64,000 bases of DNA from NCBI RefSeq assembly GCF_020026455.1, contig NZ_JAHHQJ010000017.1, positions 10,704-74,703 of the forward strand, read 5' to 3'. Made by a program: the position numbers and the translations under genes. This DNA is from Alistipes sp. (GTDB taxonomy: Bacteria > Bacteroidota > Bacteroidia > Bacteroidales > Rikenellaceae). Shown piece after piece: positions 35,828 to 44,763 of this stretch. The notes beneath the pieces were generated by a model. That model did no database searches, was not told the DNA's origin, and was given only the letters and a program-made list of their open reading frames with translations. How positions within the stretch are numbered: the first letter of the stretch is position 1; every line of letters starts with the position of its first letter.

Positions 35828-37687
35828 CTATCGTTTTATCACCGATTCGATGCGCGAAATCAGGTCCACGCCCTCAGAATAGACATCGTTCATGCGGGCC
35901 GACTCGACGGGCGAATACTGCGCCTCGTCGCACCGGGTGATGATGTCCGTGAAACGCTGCGACTCCTCGGACGAGACGCCCCGTTTGTGCAGCTCCTCGC
36001 GGACATTCTCCTTGGTGAGGTTGGCCACCGGGATGTTGAACTTGTCGCTCATGTAGCCCCACAGCGCGCGGAGCATCTCCTCATAGAAGGCATGCCGGTT
36101 CTGCTCCTCCATATAGCGTTTCGCGGCGCGGAACCGCTGCACGGCGACCTTGTTGGCCCGCTTGCCGCGCACCAAGGCGACGTTCTGCGACTCGCGGATC
36201 TGCTTGCGCAGCGCCACATAGATCATCGCAAAAAGCACCAGCACTCCCACAAGCAGGATCCAGTAGGCCGTGCTGAAGAAGAACGGCACACGCTCGGAGT
36301 GCAGCTGCGCCCCGCCCAACTTGATGAAGCGGATGTCCTGACCCAGCAGTTTCACCTCCTCCTTCGACATGCCGCGCCTCTGCATCACCACCGCGTCGTC
36401 TCCGCCGCGGGCATCGGGGGTGATTTCGAGCGTCAGCGGCTTCGAGCGAAGCGTTACGTACTGCATCCGCTGGGGGTCGAAGTAGGTGAACTCGATGGGG
36501 TCGATGTCGTAGGTCCCCGCGGCCCGGGCGATGAAGGGGTATTCGAACTGGCGGTAGCCGGAGATACCCATGGCCGAGGTGTTGATCGACTCGGTGGTCT
36601 TGACGTTATACTGCTCGAACGAGGTCGGAAGCGGCAGCTTGGGAGCCTGCACGAAAGTCAGGTTGCCCGTGCCGGAGATTTTCACCGTGAAGGTCGCACC
36701 CGAGTTGGCAGCGATATGCTCCGAAGGAAGCTGGGTGTCCATCGTGAAGCGACCCACGGCCCCGCTGAAACTTGCAGGAGCTCCCGCCGGCAGCGGCTTG
36801 ACCGTCACCGTGGCCCGCTGGCTCCGCACCTTGCGCGGGACGTTGAACACCTCGCGGCCGCCCCCGAAGAAGGGATCGGCATTGCGGCTCTGCACCACGA
36901 CCTGCGCCACGACGGTCATGTCCACGGGGTCGATCGTGAGCGAGCCGACCTGCTGCGGATAGAGCAGGTAGTCGTACAGCACGCGCGTCTCGTAGACCTT
37001 CCCGTCGTAGGTCTCGCGCCCCACACGGGCCGAATTGGGATCGGAGAGGTCCTGCGACCAGAAGCCGTTGAACGACGGAGCCGACTCGGGGACGATGTTG
37101 ACATAAGGAACCCGCGTATAGAGTTTGAAAGCCACGTGCAGCGGCTCGTTCTTATACACCGACGAGCGCGAAACCACGGCCCGCAGCAGAATGTCGTCCT
37201 TGCCCACCTGTCCCTGCGCACTGGCCTGCGCATCGTCCGAACCGCCGGCGGCCCCCTGGGACTGCTGACGCGCCCGGGAGGCATCGCCCTCGTTCACGAT
37301 CTCGATCGGAAGCGGTCTGGTCCGGTAGAGCGTACCTTCGACCTTCGCCTCCGCAGCGCCGATCGTCACGTTGCCCGCCGCCTGGGGCAGCAGGACGTAG
37401 GTGATGCCGTAGCTGAAGCTTTTGGAAATCGAGCCGTTTATGTACTGGATCGACGAGCCGGTCGACACGCTCGGACCGGCAATCACGTCGAAGCCCTCGA
37501 ACGAAGGCGCCTTGAAGGAATCGGCGTCGGGTTCGGCATTCAGCGTGAACTCCACGCGGAAAGGTTCGCCGACGGCGACCAGCAACGGCGAGTTGGCCTC
37601 AAAAGTGACCTTCCCGGCAGCGGATGCCGAGAAGATCGTCAGCACAAAAAGTGCCGTCAGGGATATTTTTGCAACAAAGTCTCTCAT
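35828..37687 (-). CDS. batD: BatD (aerotolerance protein)
   Basis: A 619-residue membrane protein of the BatD/oxygen-tolerance family. It has a signal peptide (1-22), a large periplasmic beta-sandwich region with BatD motifs ('VGEPFRVEFTLNAEPDADSF', 'QYINGSISKSFSYGITYVLL' in the first third; 'ITPDARGGDD' before the membrane), one transmembrane helix near residue 475, and a cytosolic helical tail. BatD is thought to act with the vWA proteins BatA/BatB. It leads the batD-batE-recR operon. The exact biochemical role is unknown. Confidence 0.88.
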   Translation of the reverse strand: MRDFVAKISLTALFVLTIFSASAAGKVTFEANSPLLVAVGEPFRVEFTLNAEPDADSFKAPSFEGFDVIAGPSVSTGSSIQYINGSISKSFSYGITYVLLPQAAGNVTIGAAEAKVEGTLYRTRPLPIEIVNEGDASRARQQSQGAAGGSDDAQASAQGQVGKDDILLRAVVSRSSVYKNEPLHVAFKLYTRVPYVNIVPESAPSFNGFWSQDLSDPNSARVGRETYDGKVYETRVLYDYLLYPQQVGSLTIDPVDMTVVAQVVVQSRNADPFFGGGREVFNVPRKVRSQRATVTVKPLPAGAPASFSGAVGRFTMDTQLPSEHIAANSGATFTVKISGTGNLTFVQAPKLPLPTSFEQYNVKTTESINTSAMGISGYRQFEYPFIARAAGTYDIDPIEFTYFDPQRMQYVTLRSKPLTLEITPDARGGDDAVVMQRRGMSKEEVKLLGQDIRFIKLGGAQLHSERVPFFFSTAYWILLVGVLVLFAMIYVALRKQIRESQNVALVRGKRANKVAVQRFRAAKRYMEEQNRHAFYEEMLRALWGYMSDKFNIPVANLTKENVREELHKRGVSSEESQRFTDIITRCDEAQYSPVESARMNDVYSEGVDLISRIESVIKR

Positions 37688-37814
37688 TACGAAACGATAT
37701 GTCTGTCAATTCGCACCGTACATCCGGATCCGTCCCCGTTACGGGCCGGAACCAGGCGACAAGGCCCGCTCCACCGGGATGCGGCCCCGCCCCTGCGCCC
37801 CTCTGCCGGAATTT

Positions 37815-37945
37815 GCGTCTCGAACGCCTTCGGAGGGGGGGGGCCGGCATCTCAACCAGACTCTCTTCCGGGAGCCACATTCAGGCAACCCGGCGGAGGA
37901 GCCGCGTCTCAAACGCCTCCCTTCGGAAGTCGCGTCTCAAACGCC
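37815..37945. repeat. Dispersed 14-bp repeat, three copies
   Basis: GCGTCTCGAACGCC (37815-37828) and GCGTCTCAAACGCC (37904-37917 and 37932-37945), each beside CTTCGGA or similar words. Confidence 0.85.
37835..37843. repeat. G9 homopolymer
   Basis: Run of nine G inside the degenerate repeat region upstream of batD. Confidence 0.9.
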
Positions 37946-38086
37946 CCCGGGGAGGGAGCCGGCGTGACGCAACCGGATTTCGCCCCGGCCGTCCGCCGGG
38001 TGTCGGACCGCACGGCAACCGGGCGAAATCCCGCGCACGTCTTTACAACGCAAAGCCGCAGCCTTTAGTATATCCGAGCGCAGTTT

Positions 38087-39700
38087 TTAGTGCTTGAATT
38101 CGGCGAAAAAGTCGTTCCCCTTGTCATCGACGATGATGAACGCCGGGAAGTTCTCGACATAGATCTTGCGCACGGCCTCCATGCCCAGTTCGGGGAAGTC
38201 CACGACCTCGACCGACTTGATGGAGTTCTTCGCCAGGATTGCAGCCGGACCACCGATCGACCCGAGGTAGAAACCGCCGTGGTTGCGGCAGGCATCGGTC
38301 ACCTGCTGCGAGCGGTTGCCCTTGGCCAGCATCACCAGCGAGCCGCCCTGCGACTGGAACAGATCCACATAGGGATCCATGCGCCCGGCCGTCGTGGGGC
38401 CGAACGAACCCGAAGCCATGCCCTGCGGCGTCTTGGCCGGACCGGCGTAGTAGATCGGATGCTTCTTGAAGTATTCGGGCATCGGCTTGCCTTCGTCGAG
38501 CATCTGCTTGATGCGGGCGTGGGCGATGTCGCGGGCGACGATCAGCGTGCCGCGGAGATTCAGGCGCGTCTTGATCGGGTATTTCGTGAGGATGGCGCGC
38601 ACCTTGTCCATGCCCTCGTCCAGGTCGATATCCACGGCCGGGGACATCGAGGGTGCCTCCGCAGGCAGGAAGCGTGCGGGATTCTTCTCCAGCTCCTCAA
38701 GGAAAATGCCCTCCGGGGTGATCTTGGCCCTGATGTTGCGGTCGGCCGAGCAGCTCACGCCGATGGCCACGGGGCACGAAGCCGCATGGCGCGGAGCGCG
38801 GATCACCCGCACGTCGTGCACGAGGTACTTGCCGCCGAACTGGGCACCGACACCGCTCTCGCGGCAGATCTTCAGCACCTTCTCCTCCCATTCCAGATCG
38901 CGGAAGCAGCGGCCGCCCTCGTTGCCCGAGGTGGGCAGCTCGTCGAGGTAGCCGGCCGAAGCCTTCTTCACCGTCGAGAGACACATCTCGGCCGACGTGC
39001 CGCCGATGCAGATCGCCAGATGGTAGGGCGGGCAGGCCGACGTGCCGAGGTCGAAGATATGCTGCTGGATGAATTTCGTGAGCGACTCCTCGTTCAGCAG
39101 CGCCTTGGTCTGCTGGTAGAGGAAGGTCTTGTTGGCCGAACCGCCGCCCTTAGTGATGAAGAGGAATTCGTACTCCATGCCGGGCTTGCCGCCGTAGATG
39201 TCGATCTGCGCGGGAAGGTTCGTCCCCGAGTTCTTCTCCTCGGTCATCGTAAAGGGTACGACCTGCGAATAGCGCAGGTTGCAGTCCTTATAGGTCTCGT
39301 AAACGCCCCGAGCGATACACTCGGCGTCGTCGGCTCCCGTGTAGACGTCCTCGCCCTTGTGGCCGATACAGATGGCCGTACCGGTGTCCTGACAGGTGGG
39401 CAGCTCGCCTTCGGCTGCGACCGTCTGGTTCAGCAGCATGGTGTAGGCCACGAACTTGTCGTTGTCGGAGGCTTCGGAATCATCGAGGATGTTGCGCAGC
39501 TTCTGGAGATGCGCGGCACGCAGGAAGTAGGACACATCGGTATAAGCCTCCTTCGAAAGCAGTTCGAGGCCCTTGGGATCGACCTTGAGGATCTTGCGTC
39601 CGTCGCACTCGACGACCTGCACATACTCCTTCGTCAAAAGACGGTACTTGGTTTTGTCTTCCCCCATGGGGAACGGCTCCTGATAGATGAAATCTGCCAT
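38087..39700 (-). CDS. Class I fumarate hydratase
   Basis: Iron-sulfur fumarase converting malate to fumarate and back. The 537 residues place it in the one-chain (FumA/FumB-like) group, with the N-terminal domain carrying cluster cysteines ('LPTCQDTGTAICIG', near residue 100; 'GTSACPPYHLAICIGG', near 220; 'CPVAIGVSCSADRN', near 305) and the C-terminal domain 'MASGSFGPTTAGRMDPYVD'. The oxygen-sensitive [4Fe-4S] cluster fits a strict anaerobe. It works next to malate dehydrogenase in succinate production. Confidence 0.93.
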   Translation of the reverse strand: MADFIYQEPFPMGEDKTKYRLLTKEYVQVVECDGRKILKVDPKGLELLSKEAYTDVSYFLRAAHLQKLRNILDDSEASDNDKFVAYTMLLNQTVAAEGELPTCQDTGTAICIGHKGEDVYTGADDAECIARGVYETYKDCNLRYSQVVPFTMTEEKNSGTNLPAQIDIYGGKPGMEYEFLFITKGGGSANKTFLYQQTKALLNEESLTKFIQQHIFDLGTSACPPYHLAICIGGTSAEMCLSTVKKASAGYLDELPTSGNEGGRCFRDLEWEEKVLKICRESGVGAQFGGKYLVHDVRVIRAPRHAASCPVAIGVSCSADRNIRAKITPEGIFLEELEKNPARFLPAEAPSMSPAVDIDLDEGMDKVRAILTKYPIKTRLNLRGTLIVARDIAHARIKQMLDEGKPMPEYFKKHPIYYAGPAKTPQGMASGSFGPTTAGRMDPYVDLFQSQGGSLVMLAKGNRSQQVTDACRNHGGFYLGSIGGPAAILAKNSIKSVEVVDFPELGMEAVRKIYVENFPAFIIVDDKGNDFFAEFKH

Positions 39701-40048
39701 AATATTTAGAATGTTTGTATGTTACATCCAGTCTGTATGCCGCGGGCCGGCACCCCTGCGCCGCCTGCAGCCGTTTTCAGACACCTCCGCCCGCACCGGC
39801 CGGCCGGGCGCCCGAAAACCCGCTCCCGGGAAGGGTTTGCCGCATGAGCCCGGAAAATGCACCGGGAAATGCGGTCGTGTGTTGCGCCCCATCCGGAAAT
39901 CCCTGCAAATTTAGAAAAAACAATCCGGATTGTACAACGATTTCCCGATTCGTCTGTTATTTTCTACACAAAAAAAGCCTGTTATTTAGATTTTTTAGTA
40001 AATTTGTGCAGTTTTTGAAAGCACAAAATTCACTAATACTTCAATATT
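39701..40048. other. Divergent control region between fumarase and aldolase
   Basis: 348 bp without a gene. The fumarase side is GC-rich; the aldolase side (39900-40048) is AT-rich and holds TAAATTTG elements on both strands (plus 39999-40006; minus 39905-39912). Confidence 0.5.
39999..40006 (+). promoter_or_regulatory. -7 element of the aldolase gene
   Basis: TAAATTTG 42 bp before the ATG at 40049 in an AT-rich tract. The -33 region is poorly conserved. Confidence 0.5.
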
Positions 40049-41050
40049 ATGGTATCGTACAAAGATCTGGGCCTGGTGAACACGCGCGAGATGTTCGCCA
40101 AGGCCATCAAAGGAGGTTACGCCGTTCCGGCATTCAACTTCAACAACATGGAGCAGCTCCAGGCTATCGTCCTGGCTGCTGCCGAGACCAAGTCGCCCGT
40201 CATCCTCCAGGTATCGAAGGGTGCGCGCAACTACGCCAACCAGACCCTGCTGCGCTACATGGCCGAAGGAGCCGTGGAGTATGCCAAGGAACTGGGCTGG
40301 GAGAAACCCCAGATCGTGCTGCACCTCGACCACGGCGATTCGTTCGAACTGTGCAAGAGCTGCGTGGACATGGGATTCTCGTCGGTGATGATCGACGGTT
40401 CGGCTCTCCCCTACGACGAGAACGTCGCCTTGACGAAGAAGGTCGTGGAGTATGCCCACCAGCACGACGTCACGGTAGAAGGCGAGTTGGGCGTACTGGC
40501 CGGCGTAGAGGACGAGGTAGCTTCCGAAGTCAGCCACTACACCAAACCCGAAGAGGTCGTTGACTTCGTGACCAAGACGGGCGTTGACTCGCTGGCCATC
40601 TCGATCGGCACCTCGCACGGAGCTTACAAGTTCACCCCCGAGCAGTGCACCGTAGATCCCAAGACGGGCCGTCTGGTTCCGCCCCCCCTGGCTTTCGACG
40701 TACTGGCCGCCATCGAGAAGGAGCTCCCGGGCTTCCCCATCGTACTGCACGGTTCGTCGTCGGTTCCCCAGGAGGAAGTCGAGACGATCAACAAGTATGG
40801 CGGTGCACTGAAGGCTGCCGTAGGTATTCCCGAGGAGGAGCTTCGTCAGGCTGCCAAGAGCGCTGTCTGCAAGATCAACATCGACTCCGACTCGCGTCTG
40901 GCCATGACCGCCGCCATCCGTGAGGTCTTCGCCACCAAACCCGCCGAGTTCGACCCCCGCAAGTACCTGGGTCCGGCCCGCGACAACATGAAGAAACTCT
41001 ACATCCACAAGATCAAGGAGGTTCTCGGTTCGGACGGCAAAGCCGAGTAA
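40049..41050 (+). CDS. fba: Class II fructose-1,6-bisphosphate aldolase
   Basis: Zinc-dependent glycolytic aldolase. The 333 residues include 'YAVPAFNFNNMEQLQAI' (residues about 25-41), the metal-binding 'VLHLDHGDSFELC' (near 90), 'SVMIDGSALPYDENV', 'EGELGVLAGVEDEV', 'SIGTSHGAYKF' and 'LHGSSSVPQEEV' with further zinc ligands, and the C-terminal helix. Codon use is notably richer in T-ending codons than its neighbours, which fits a highly expressed gene. It has its own promoter and a strong terminator. Confidence 0.96.
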   Translation: MVSYKDLGLVNTREMFAKAIKGGYAVPAFNFNNMEQLQAIVLAAAETKSPVILQVSKGARNYANQTLLRYMAEGAVEYAKELGWEKPQIVLHLDHGDSFELCKSCVDMGFSSVMIDGSALPYDENVALTKKVVEYAHQHDVTVEGELGVLAGVEDEVASEVSHYTKPEEVVDFVTKTGVDSLAISIGTSHGAYKFTPEQCTVDPKTGRLVPPPLAFDVLAAIEKELPGFPIVLHGSSSVPQEEVETINKYGGALKAAVGIPEEELRQAAKSAVCKINIDSDSRLAMTAAIREVFATKPAEFDPRKYLGPARDNMKKLYIHKIKEVLGSDGKAE

Positions 41051-41087
41051 GACATTCCCGCCGGAAGGGCAGTCCTTCCGACAAACG

Positions 41088-41120
41088 AAAAACCGGAGGT
41101 GCAAGACCTCCGGTTTTTTT
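41088..41120 (+). terminator. Terminator of the aldolase gene
   Basis: AAAAACCGGAGGT and ACCTCCGGTTTTT around a GCAAG loop, running into seven T. Confidence 0.9.
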
Positions 41121-41310
41121 ATTGTCCGACAGCCTCGTCGTCCCCTCACGCCAAACGGGCGAAACCTTCGGCAACAGGTGGAGCCGGGCCGGCAAATCCG
41201 CACCCGAGGCGGAAGATTCCCGGCGGAACGGCATGGGAATCAGGCAGCATCCGGCCAAAAAGGATGCGTCTACGGCCGCTCAGGCGTTTTCACAGCGGCA
41301 TCGGCTCACT

Positions 41311-42270
41311 TCAGTCCGGATCGGGTCCCACATATTTCCCGACGAACTCCCCGACGCGGCGCGTGTACTCCTCCCTATTGTCGCGGTACGAATTGGCATG
41401 CGACGCGCCCGGAACCACCCACAGTTCCTTGTCGCCGGATTTGGCCTCGTAGAGCGGGTAGACCATCCACGTCGGCACGTAGTCGTCGGCGTCGCCGTGA
41501 ATGAACAGCATCGGGAGCCGGCTCTTCCGGACCTGCTCCAAGGCCGAGGCCTCGCGGAAATTCCAGCCATATTTCAAATCGCACAAGCCGCCGGCAACGT
41601 CGAGCAGCAGAAAGTCCGGAAGCCCGAAGCGCCCCTTGAGCTCTTTGGAAAACTGGTCCCGGACGCTCGTATAGCCGCAATCCTCGACGAAACACCGCAC
41701 ATAGGGTTTCTGCTCCTCGCCCGAGACCATCATGGTCGTCGCCGCGCCCATCGAAATCCCATGGACCACCATCCGGGTGTCGCCGCCGAAGATGTCGTTG
41801 GCAAGGTCCATCCACCGCAGCACGTCAAGGCGGTCCTTCCATCCCATCCGGATGGCACGCCCTTCGCTTCGGCCATGGTAATGGAGGTCCGGCAGCAGGA
41901 TGTTGAAGCCCAGGTCGCGGTTGTAGAGGTAGCCGATCATCAGCATCCGCACGGCGTTGTCCGTATAGCCGTGGACGATCACCGCCGTCCGGTCCGTCGG
42001 GCGGGGGGCCGCCACATAGAGCGCATGCAGCCGTTCGCCCTCGCTCCCCGTGATCACCGTGTCGCGCAAGGCCCCGGCACGCTCCAGGCTGTCGACCCAC
42101 GGCCGCAGGAACGGATATTCGCCATACATATATTCATAAGAAGAAGCGTTCTTGGCCCGCATCGTCGCATCGGGCCGGAGCGAATAGGAGAGCATATAGA
42201 GACTGCCGCCCGCGACAAGGGCCGCAAGCGACAGTACACAGACAACGACGATTCCAACGATTCGTTTCAT
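41311..42270 (-). CDS. Membrane-anchored alpha/beta-hydrolase
   Basis: A 319-residue hydrolase with a hydrophobic N-terminal helix (residues 4-30) that should anchor it in the inner membrane or act as a signal. The core has 'AVIVHGYTDNAV' (oxyanion loop), the nucleophile elbow 'VHGISMGAAT' (GxSxG, Ser near 170), an acid in 'FIHGDADDYVP' and the final 'GASHANSY' histidine. It resembles the S9/serine-aminopeptidase-like hydrolases of unknown substrate. It follows tdh on the same strand with a 63-bp gap and may be co-transcribed. Confidence 0.8.
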   Translation of the reverse strand: MKRIVGIVVVCVLSLAALVAGGSLYMLSYSLRPDATMRAKNASSYEYMYGEYPFLRPWVDSLERAGALRDTVITGSEGERLHALYVAAPRPTDRTAVIVHGYTDNAVRMLMIGYLYNRDLGFNILLPDLHYHGRSEGRAIRMGWKDRLDVLRWMDLANDIFGGDTRMVVHGISMGAATTMMVSGEEQKPYVRCFVEDCGYTSVRDQFSKELKGRFGLPDFLLLDVAGGLCDLKYGWNFREASALEQVRKSRLPMLFIHGDADDYVPTWMVYPLYEAKSGDKELWVVPGASHANSYRDNREEYTRRVGEFVGKYVGPDPD

Positions 42271-42333
42271 AAGCCGTTCAATGGGCGAAGCGGCCGAAAT
42301 CGCCGCTCCGTTTCATCGACACCGCACCCGGAG

Positions 42334-43284
42334 CTACTCCGCACCCAGCTTCGTGCGGATGTGCGCCAGCATGTCGTCGGTCATGCGCGAGAGATCCCAT
42401 TCGGGACGCCAGCCCCACTCCTCTCGGGCGCAGGTATCGTCCAGCGAATTGGGCCAGCTCTCGGCGATCGCCTTCTTCACGGGATCGACGTTGTAGTCCA
42501 TCGCGAAGTCGGGCAGGCGCTTTTTGATCTCGGCGCAGATGATCTCGGGCGTGAAACTCATCGACGCGAGGTTGAAGCTGTTGCGGTGGATCAGTTTCGC
42601 GGGGTCGGCCTCCATCAGTTCGACGCAGGCGCGCAGGGCGTCGGGCATGTAGATCATGTCCATGTAGACGTCCGACGGAACGGGGCAGGTGAATTTGCCG
42701 CTCCGGATGGCCTCGTAGTAGATCTCCACGGCGTAGTCGGTCGTACCGCCGCCGGGCAGCGTGACGCTCGAGATGATACCCGGGAAACGCACCGAACGGG
42801 TGTCGACCCCGTATTTGTGGTGGTAGTAGTTGCCCAGCAGCTCGCCCGTGACCTTGCAGACGCCGTAGATGGTCGTCGGCTGCATGATCGTATCCTGCGG
42901 GGTTCCGTCCTTGGGCGACGAGGGCCCGAAGGCTCCGATCGACGAGGGCGTGAACAGGGCGCAGTGGTGCTGGCGCGCCACTTCGAGCGAATTGTTGAGC
43001 GCCCCCATGTTGACGCTCCAGGCCATCTGGGGATTGCGCTCGCCGACGGCCGACAGCAGGGCCACGAGGTTGAAGATCGTGTCGATGCGGTAACGGGCCA
43101 CGACCGAGGCCATGGCCGTTGCGTCGAGCGCATTGAGTACTTCGAAAGGCCCGTCCTCGGCCAACGACCGACATTCGCGCATGTCGGTAGCGACGACATT
43201 CGAGCCGCCGTAGATGCTGCGCAGATAAACGGTCAATTCGGAACCAATCTGACCTCCTGCGCCTACTATTAAGATGCGTTTCAT
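42334..43284 (-). CDS. tdh: L-threonine 3-dehydrogenase, SDR type
   Basis: NAD-dependent oxidation of threonine to 2-amino-3-ketobutyrate. This is the epimerase-like (extended SDR) form, not the zinc MDR form. The ATG at 43284 gives 316 residues; the longer open frame runs into the tRNA gene and is rejected. It begins with 'ILIVGAGGQIGSEL', has Tyr-Lys in 'YGVCKVTGE' (residues about 136-144), and 'SDVYMDMIYMPDALRACV', which is typical of the family. The partner kbl is not adjacent. It is divergent from tRNA-Thr, 114 bp away. Confidence 0.9.
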   Translation of the reverse strand: MKRILIVGAGGQIGSELTVYLRSIYGGSNVVATDMRECRSLAEDGPFEVLNALDATAMASVVARYRIDTIFNLVALLSAVGERNPQMAWSVNMGALNNSLEVARQHHCALFTPSSIGAFGPSSPKDGTPQDTIMQPTTIYGVCKVTGELLGNYYHHKYGVDTRSVRFPGIISSVTLPGGGTTDYAVEIYYEAIRSGKFTCPVPSDVYMDMIYMPDALRACVELMEADPAKLIHRNSFNLASMSFTPEIICAEIKKRLPDFAMDYNVDPVKKAIAESWPNSLDDTCAREEWGWRPEWDLSRMTDDMLAHIRTKLGAE

Positions 43285-43344
43285 CTGGTTTTTGTTATAA
43301 TTTGGTAGTAAAGGTAGAAAATAATTATGAAAAGTGTACATTTT

Positions 43345-43376
43345 TTTGGTCTTTTCATTTTTCTTATGTACTTTTG
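43345..43376 (+). promoter_or_regulatory. Promoter of tRNA-Thr
   Basis: TTTG (43345-43348), a 20-bp spacer and TACTTTTG (43369-43376): a textbook Bacteroidetes promoter 22 bp before the mature tRNA end. Confidence 0.85.
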
Positions 43377-43398
43377 CACCACTCGAAAGAGGAAAGTT

Positions 43399-43470
<72 letters not shown>

Positions 43471-43480
43471 CGGAAAGCGG

Positions 43481-43510
43481 AAAAGGAGACCTTTGCAGGT
43501 CTCCTTTTTT
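43481..43510 (+). terminator. Terminator of tRNA-Thr
   Basis: AAAAGGAGACCT and AGGTCTCCTTTT with a TTGC loop, then further T, starting 11 bp past the tRNA. Confidence 0.9.
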
Positions 43511-43782
43511 CGTTTGCCCGCAGCAGACCTCCAACGCGCGCGGCACCACACCGCTCCGCATCCGGACACGGCATGTCCCGGACAAAAAGGGAGGATGAAG
43601 GGCGGGGCTCCAGCCTTTTGCACTCCCGCCCGGCTCCGCCGCGGACTTCCGGGGCGGGGTATTCCGCACGCGTCTCCCGATGAAATACACCCCTCTTTTC
43701 CGTTTCAGGACAACTTAACACGCAAATAGAACTGACACCTTGCAGCGCGGATGCGTACCTTTGTTATAAAAATAACACCGCA
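43511..43782. other. 272-bp gap, no gene seen
   Basis: GC-rich spacer between the tRNA terminator and the kinase gene. Only the -7 element at 43756 was recognised. Confidence 0.5.
43756..43763 (+). promoter_or_regulatory. -7 element of the Kdo/WaaP-type kinase gene
   Basis: TACCTTTG 19 bp before the ATG at 43783; the -33 element is weak. Confidence 0.5.
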
Positions 43783-44532
43783 ATGCACATCCACGTCAAC
43801 ACCTCTTCGGAACACCTGCGGGACTTCACGGAACACCTGCCCAAACTCTTCGACCGAGAGGGCGAACTTCTGCACGCAGGACGCAACACGATCAAAGCCT
43901 TCGCGGTGAAGGGCGAACGGCTAGTCGTCAAACGGTTCAAGCGTCCGAACCTGCTGCGGGCCATCATCTATACCTTCTTCCGCCGGAGCAAGGCCCGCCG
44001 CTCGTACGAACACGCCATGCGGCTCCGGGAACTGGGCGTCGAGTCGCCCGAACCCGTCGCGTGGAGCGAATACCGCCGCCACGGGCTGCTCTGCGACAGC
44101 TACTACGTCTCGCACTACTCCGAATACACCCCGCTGTCGCAGACCACCGTACTCTTCCCCGCGGCGGAAACCCGCCCCGTGCTGGAGGCCTTCGCCCGCT
44201 TCGCCGTGCACCTCCACGAGAAAGGCATCGAGCACCGGGACTTCAACCACGGCAACATCCTCTGGGACCGCTCACCCGAAGGCCTCTACCGCTTCCAGCT
44301 GATCGACACCAACCGCATGCACTTCGAAAAGCAGCCCCTCTCCTCCCGGACCTGCATGATCAACCTCCGGCGGTTGTCCTGCCCCGCCGTGGCATTCCTC
44401 TACATCCTCAACCGCTACGCCGAAACACGCCGATGGAATGTCGACGACACGCTGCTGCGCGGAACCTTCTTCCGCTTGGCATTCGGACGCCGCAAGCAGC
44501 TGCGCAAGCGCTTCCGGCACAGCAAGGAGTGA
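43783..44532 (+). CDS. Lipopolysaccharide kinase (Kdo/WaaP type)
   Basis: A 249-residue small kinase of the Kdo/WaaP group, which phosphorylates Kdo or heptose of the LPS inner core at the cytosolic side of the membrane. Kinase landmarks are 'ERLVVKRFKRPN' (catalytic Lys, residues about 45-56), 'EHRDFNHGNILWD' (catalytic loop with Asp and Asn, about 152-164) and 'FQLIDTNRM' (the DFG-like metal-binding Asp, about 171-179). The end is very basic. The glycan acceptor is not known. It has its own promoter and is not part of the downstream aromatic operon. Confidence 0.85.
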   Translation: MHIHVNTSSEHLRDFTEHLPKLFDREGELLHAGRNTIKAFAVKGERLVVKRFKRPNLLRAIIYTFFRRSKARRSYEHAMRLRELGVESPEPVAWSEYRRHGLLCDSYYVSHYSEYTPLSQTTVLFPAAETRPVLEAFARFAVHLHEKGIEHRDFNHGNILWDRSPEGLYRFQLIDTNRMHFEKQPLSSRTCMINLRRLSCPAVAFLYILNRYAETRRWNVDDTLLRGTFFRLAFGRRKQLRKRFRHSKE

Positions 44533-44558
44533 TTTTTCGCAAAAAAAAGACCGCAGAC

Positions 44559-44589
44559 TTTGGTTTTACGGATTATTTGGCTACATTTG
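44559..44589 (+). promoter_or_regulatory. Promoter of the pheA attenuator-operon
   Basis: TTTG (44559-44562), a 19-bp spacer and TACATTTG (44582-44589). Transcription should begin near 44595, 18 bases before the leader ATG. Confidence 0.85.
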
Positions 44590-44612
44590 TCACTAATAAA
44601 AACCATCGGACG

Positions 44613-44690
44613 ATGAGAACATACGGTTTCGCATACTATTCCTATTACTTTTTCTTTGATCAGAGAAAAAGCGGGATCGCATGCAATTAA
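44613..44690 (+). CDS. Tyr/Phe-rich leader peptide of the pheA operon
   Basis: A 25-codon reading frame placed between a strong promoter and an attenuator. The peptide is very rich in aromatic residues: Tyr at positions 4, 8, 9, 11 and 12, Phe at 6, 13, 14 and 15, with the core 'YYSYYFFF'. A short basic/polar end then leads to the TAA at 44688-44690. Such a peptide senses charged tRNA-Tyr and tRNA-Phe: a ribosome stalled on the aromatic block leaves 44670-44677 free, whereas one that reaches the stop covers it. The downstream genes make phenylalanine/tyrosine precursors. The peptide has no other expected function. Confidence 0.85.
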   Translation: MRTYGFAYYSYYFFFDQRKSGIACN

Positions 44691-44753
44691 CCGGATACGG
44701 TATCGATGAATATGACACGAAAATCCCGCTCAGCCGAGCGGGATTTTCTTTTT
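44670..44753 (+). promoter_or_regulatory. Transcription attenuator of the pheA operon
   Basis: The terminator is AAAATCCCGCTC (44720-44731), loop AGCC, GAGCGGGATTTT (44736-44747), then CTTTTTC. The antiterminator partner AGCGGGAT (44670-44677), at the end of the leader reading frame, is perfectly complementary to ATCCCGCT (44723-44730) inside the terminator's 5' arm. The two folds are mutually exclusive. The start codon of pheA follows the U-tract by 10 bp. Confidence 0.85.
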
Positions 44754-44763
44754 CAACCCAGCT

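Larger units (their letters stand above)
37688..38086. other. Intergenic region with degenerate repeats, no gene seen
   Basis: About 400 bp between fumarase and batD. It contains the word GCGTCTCRAACGCC at 37815, 37904 and 37932 and other short repeats, and a G9 run. Promoters for batD were not recognised. Confidence 0.6.
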
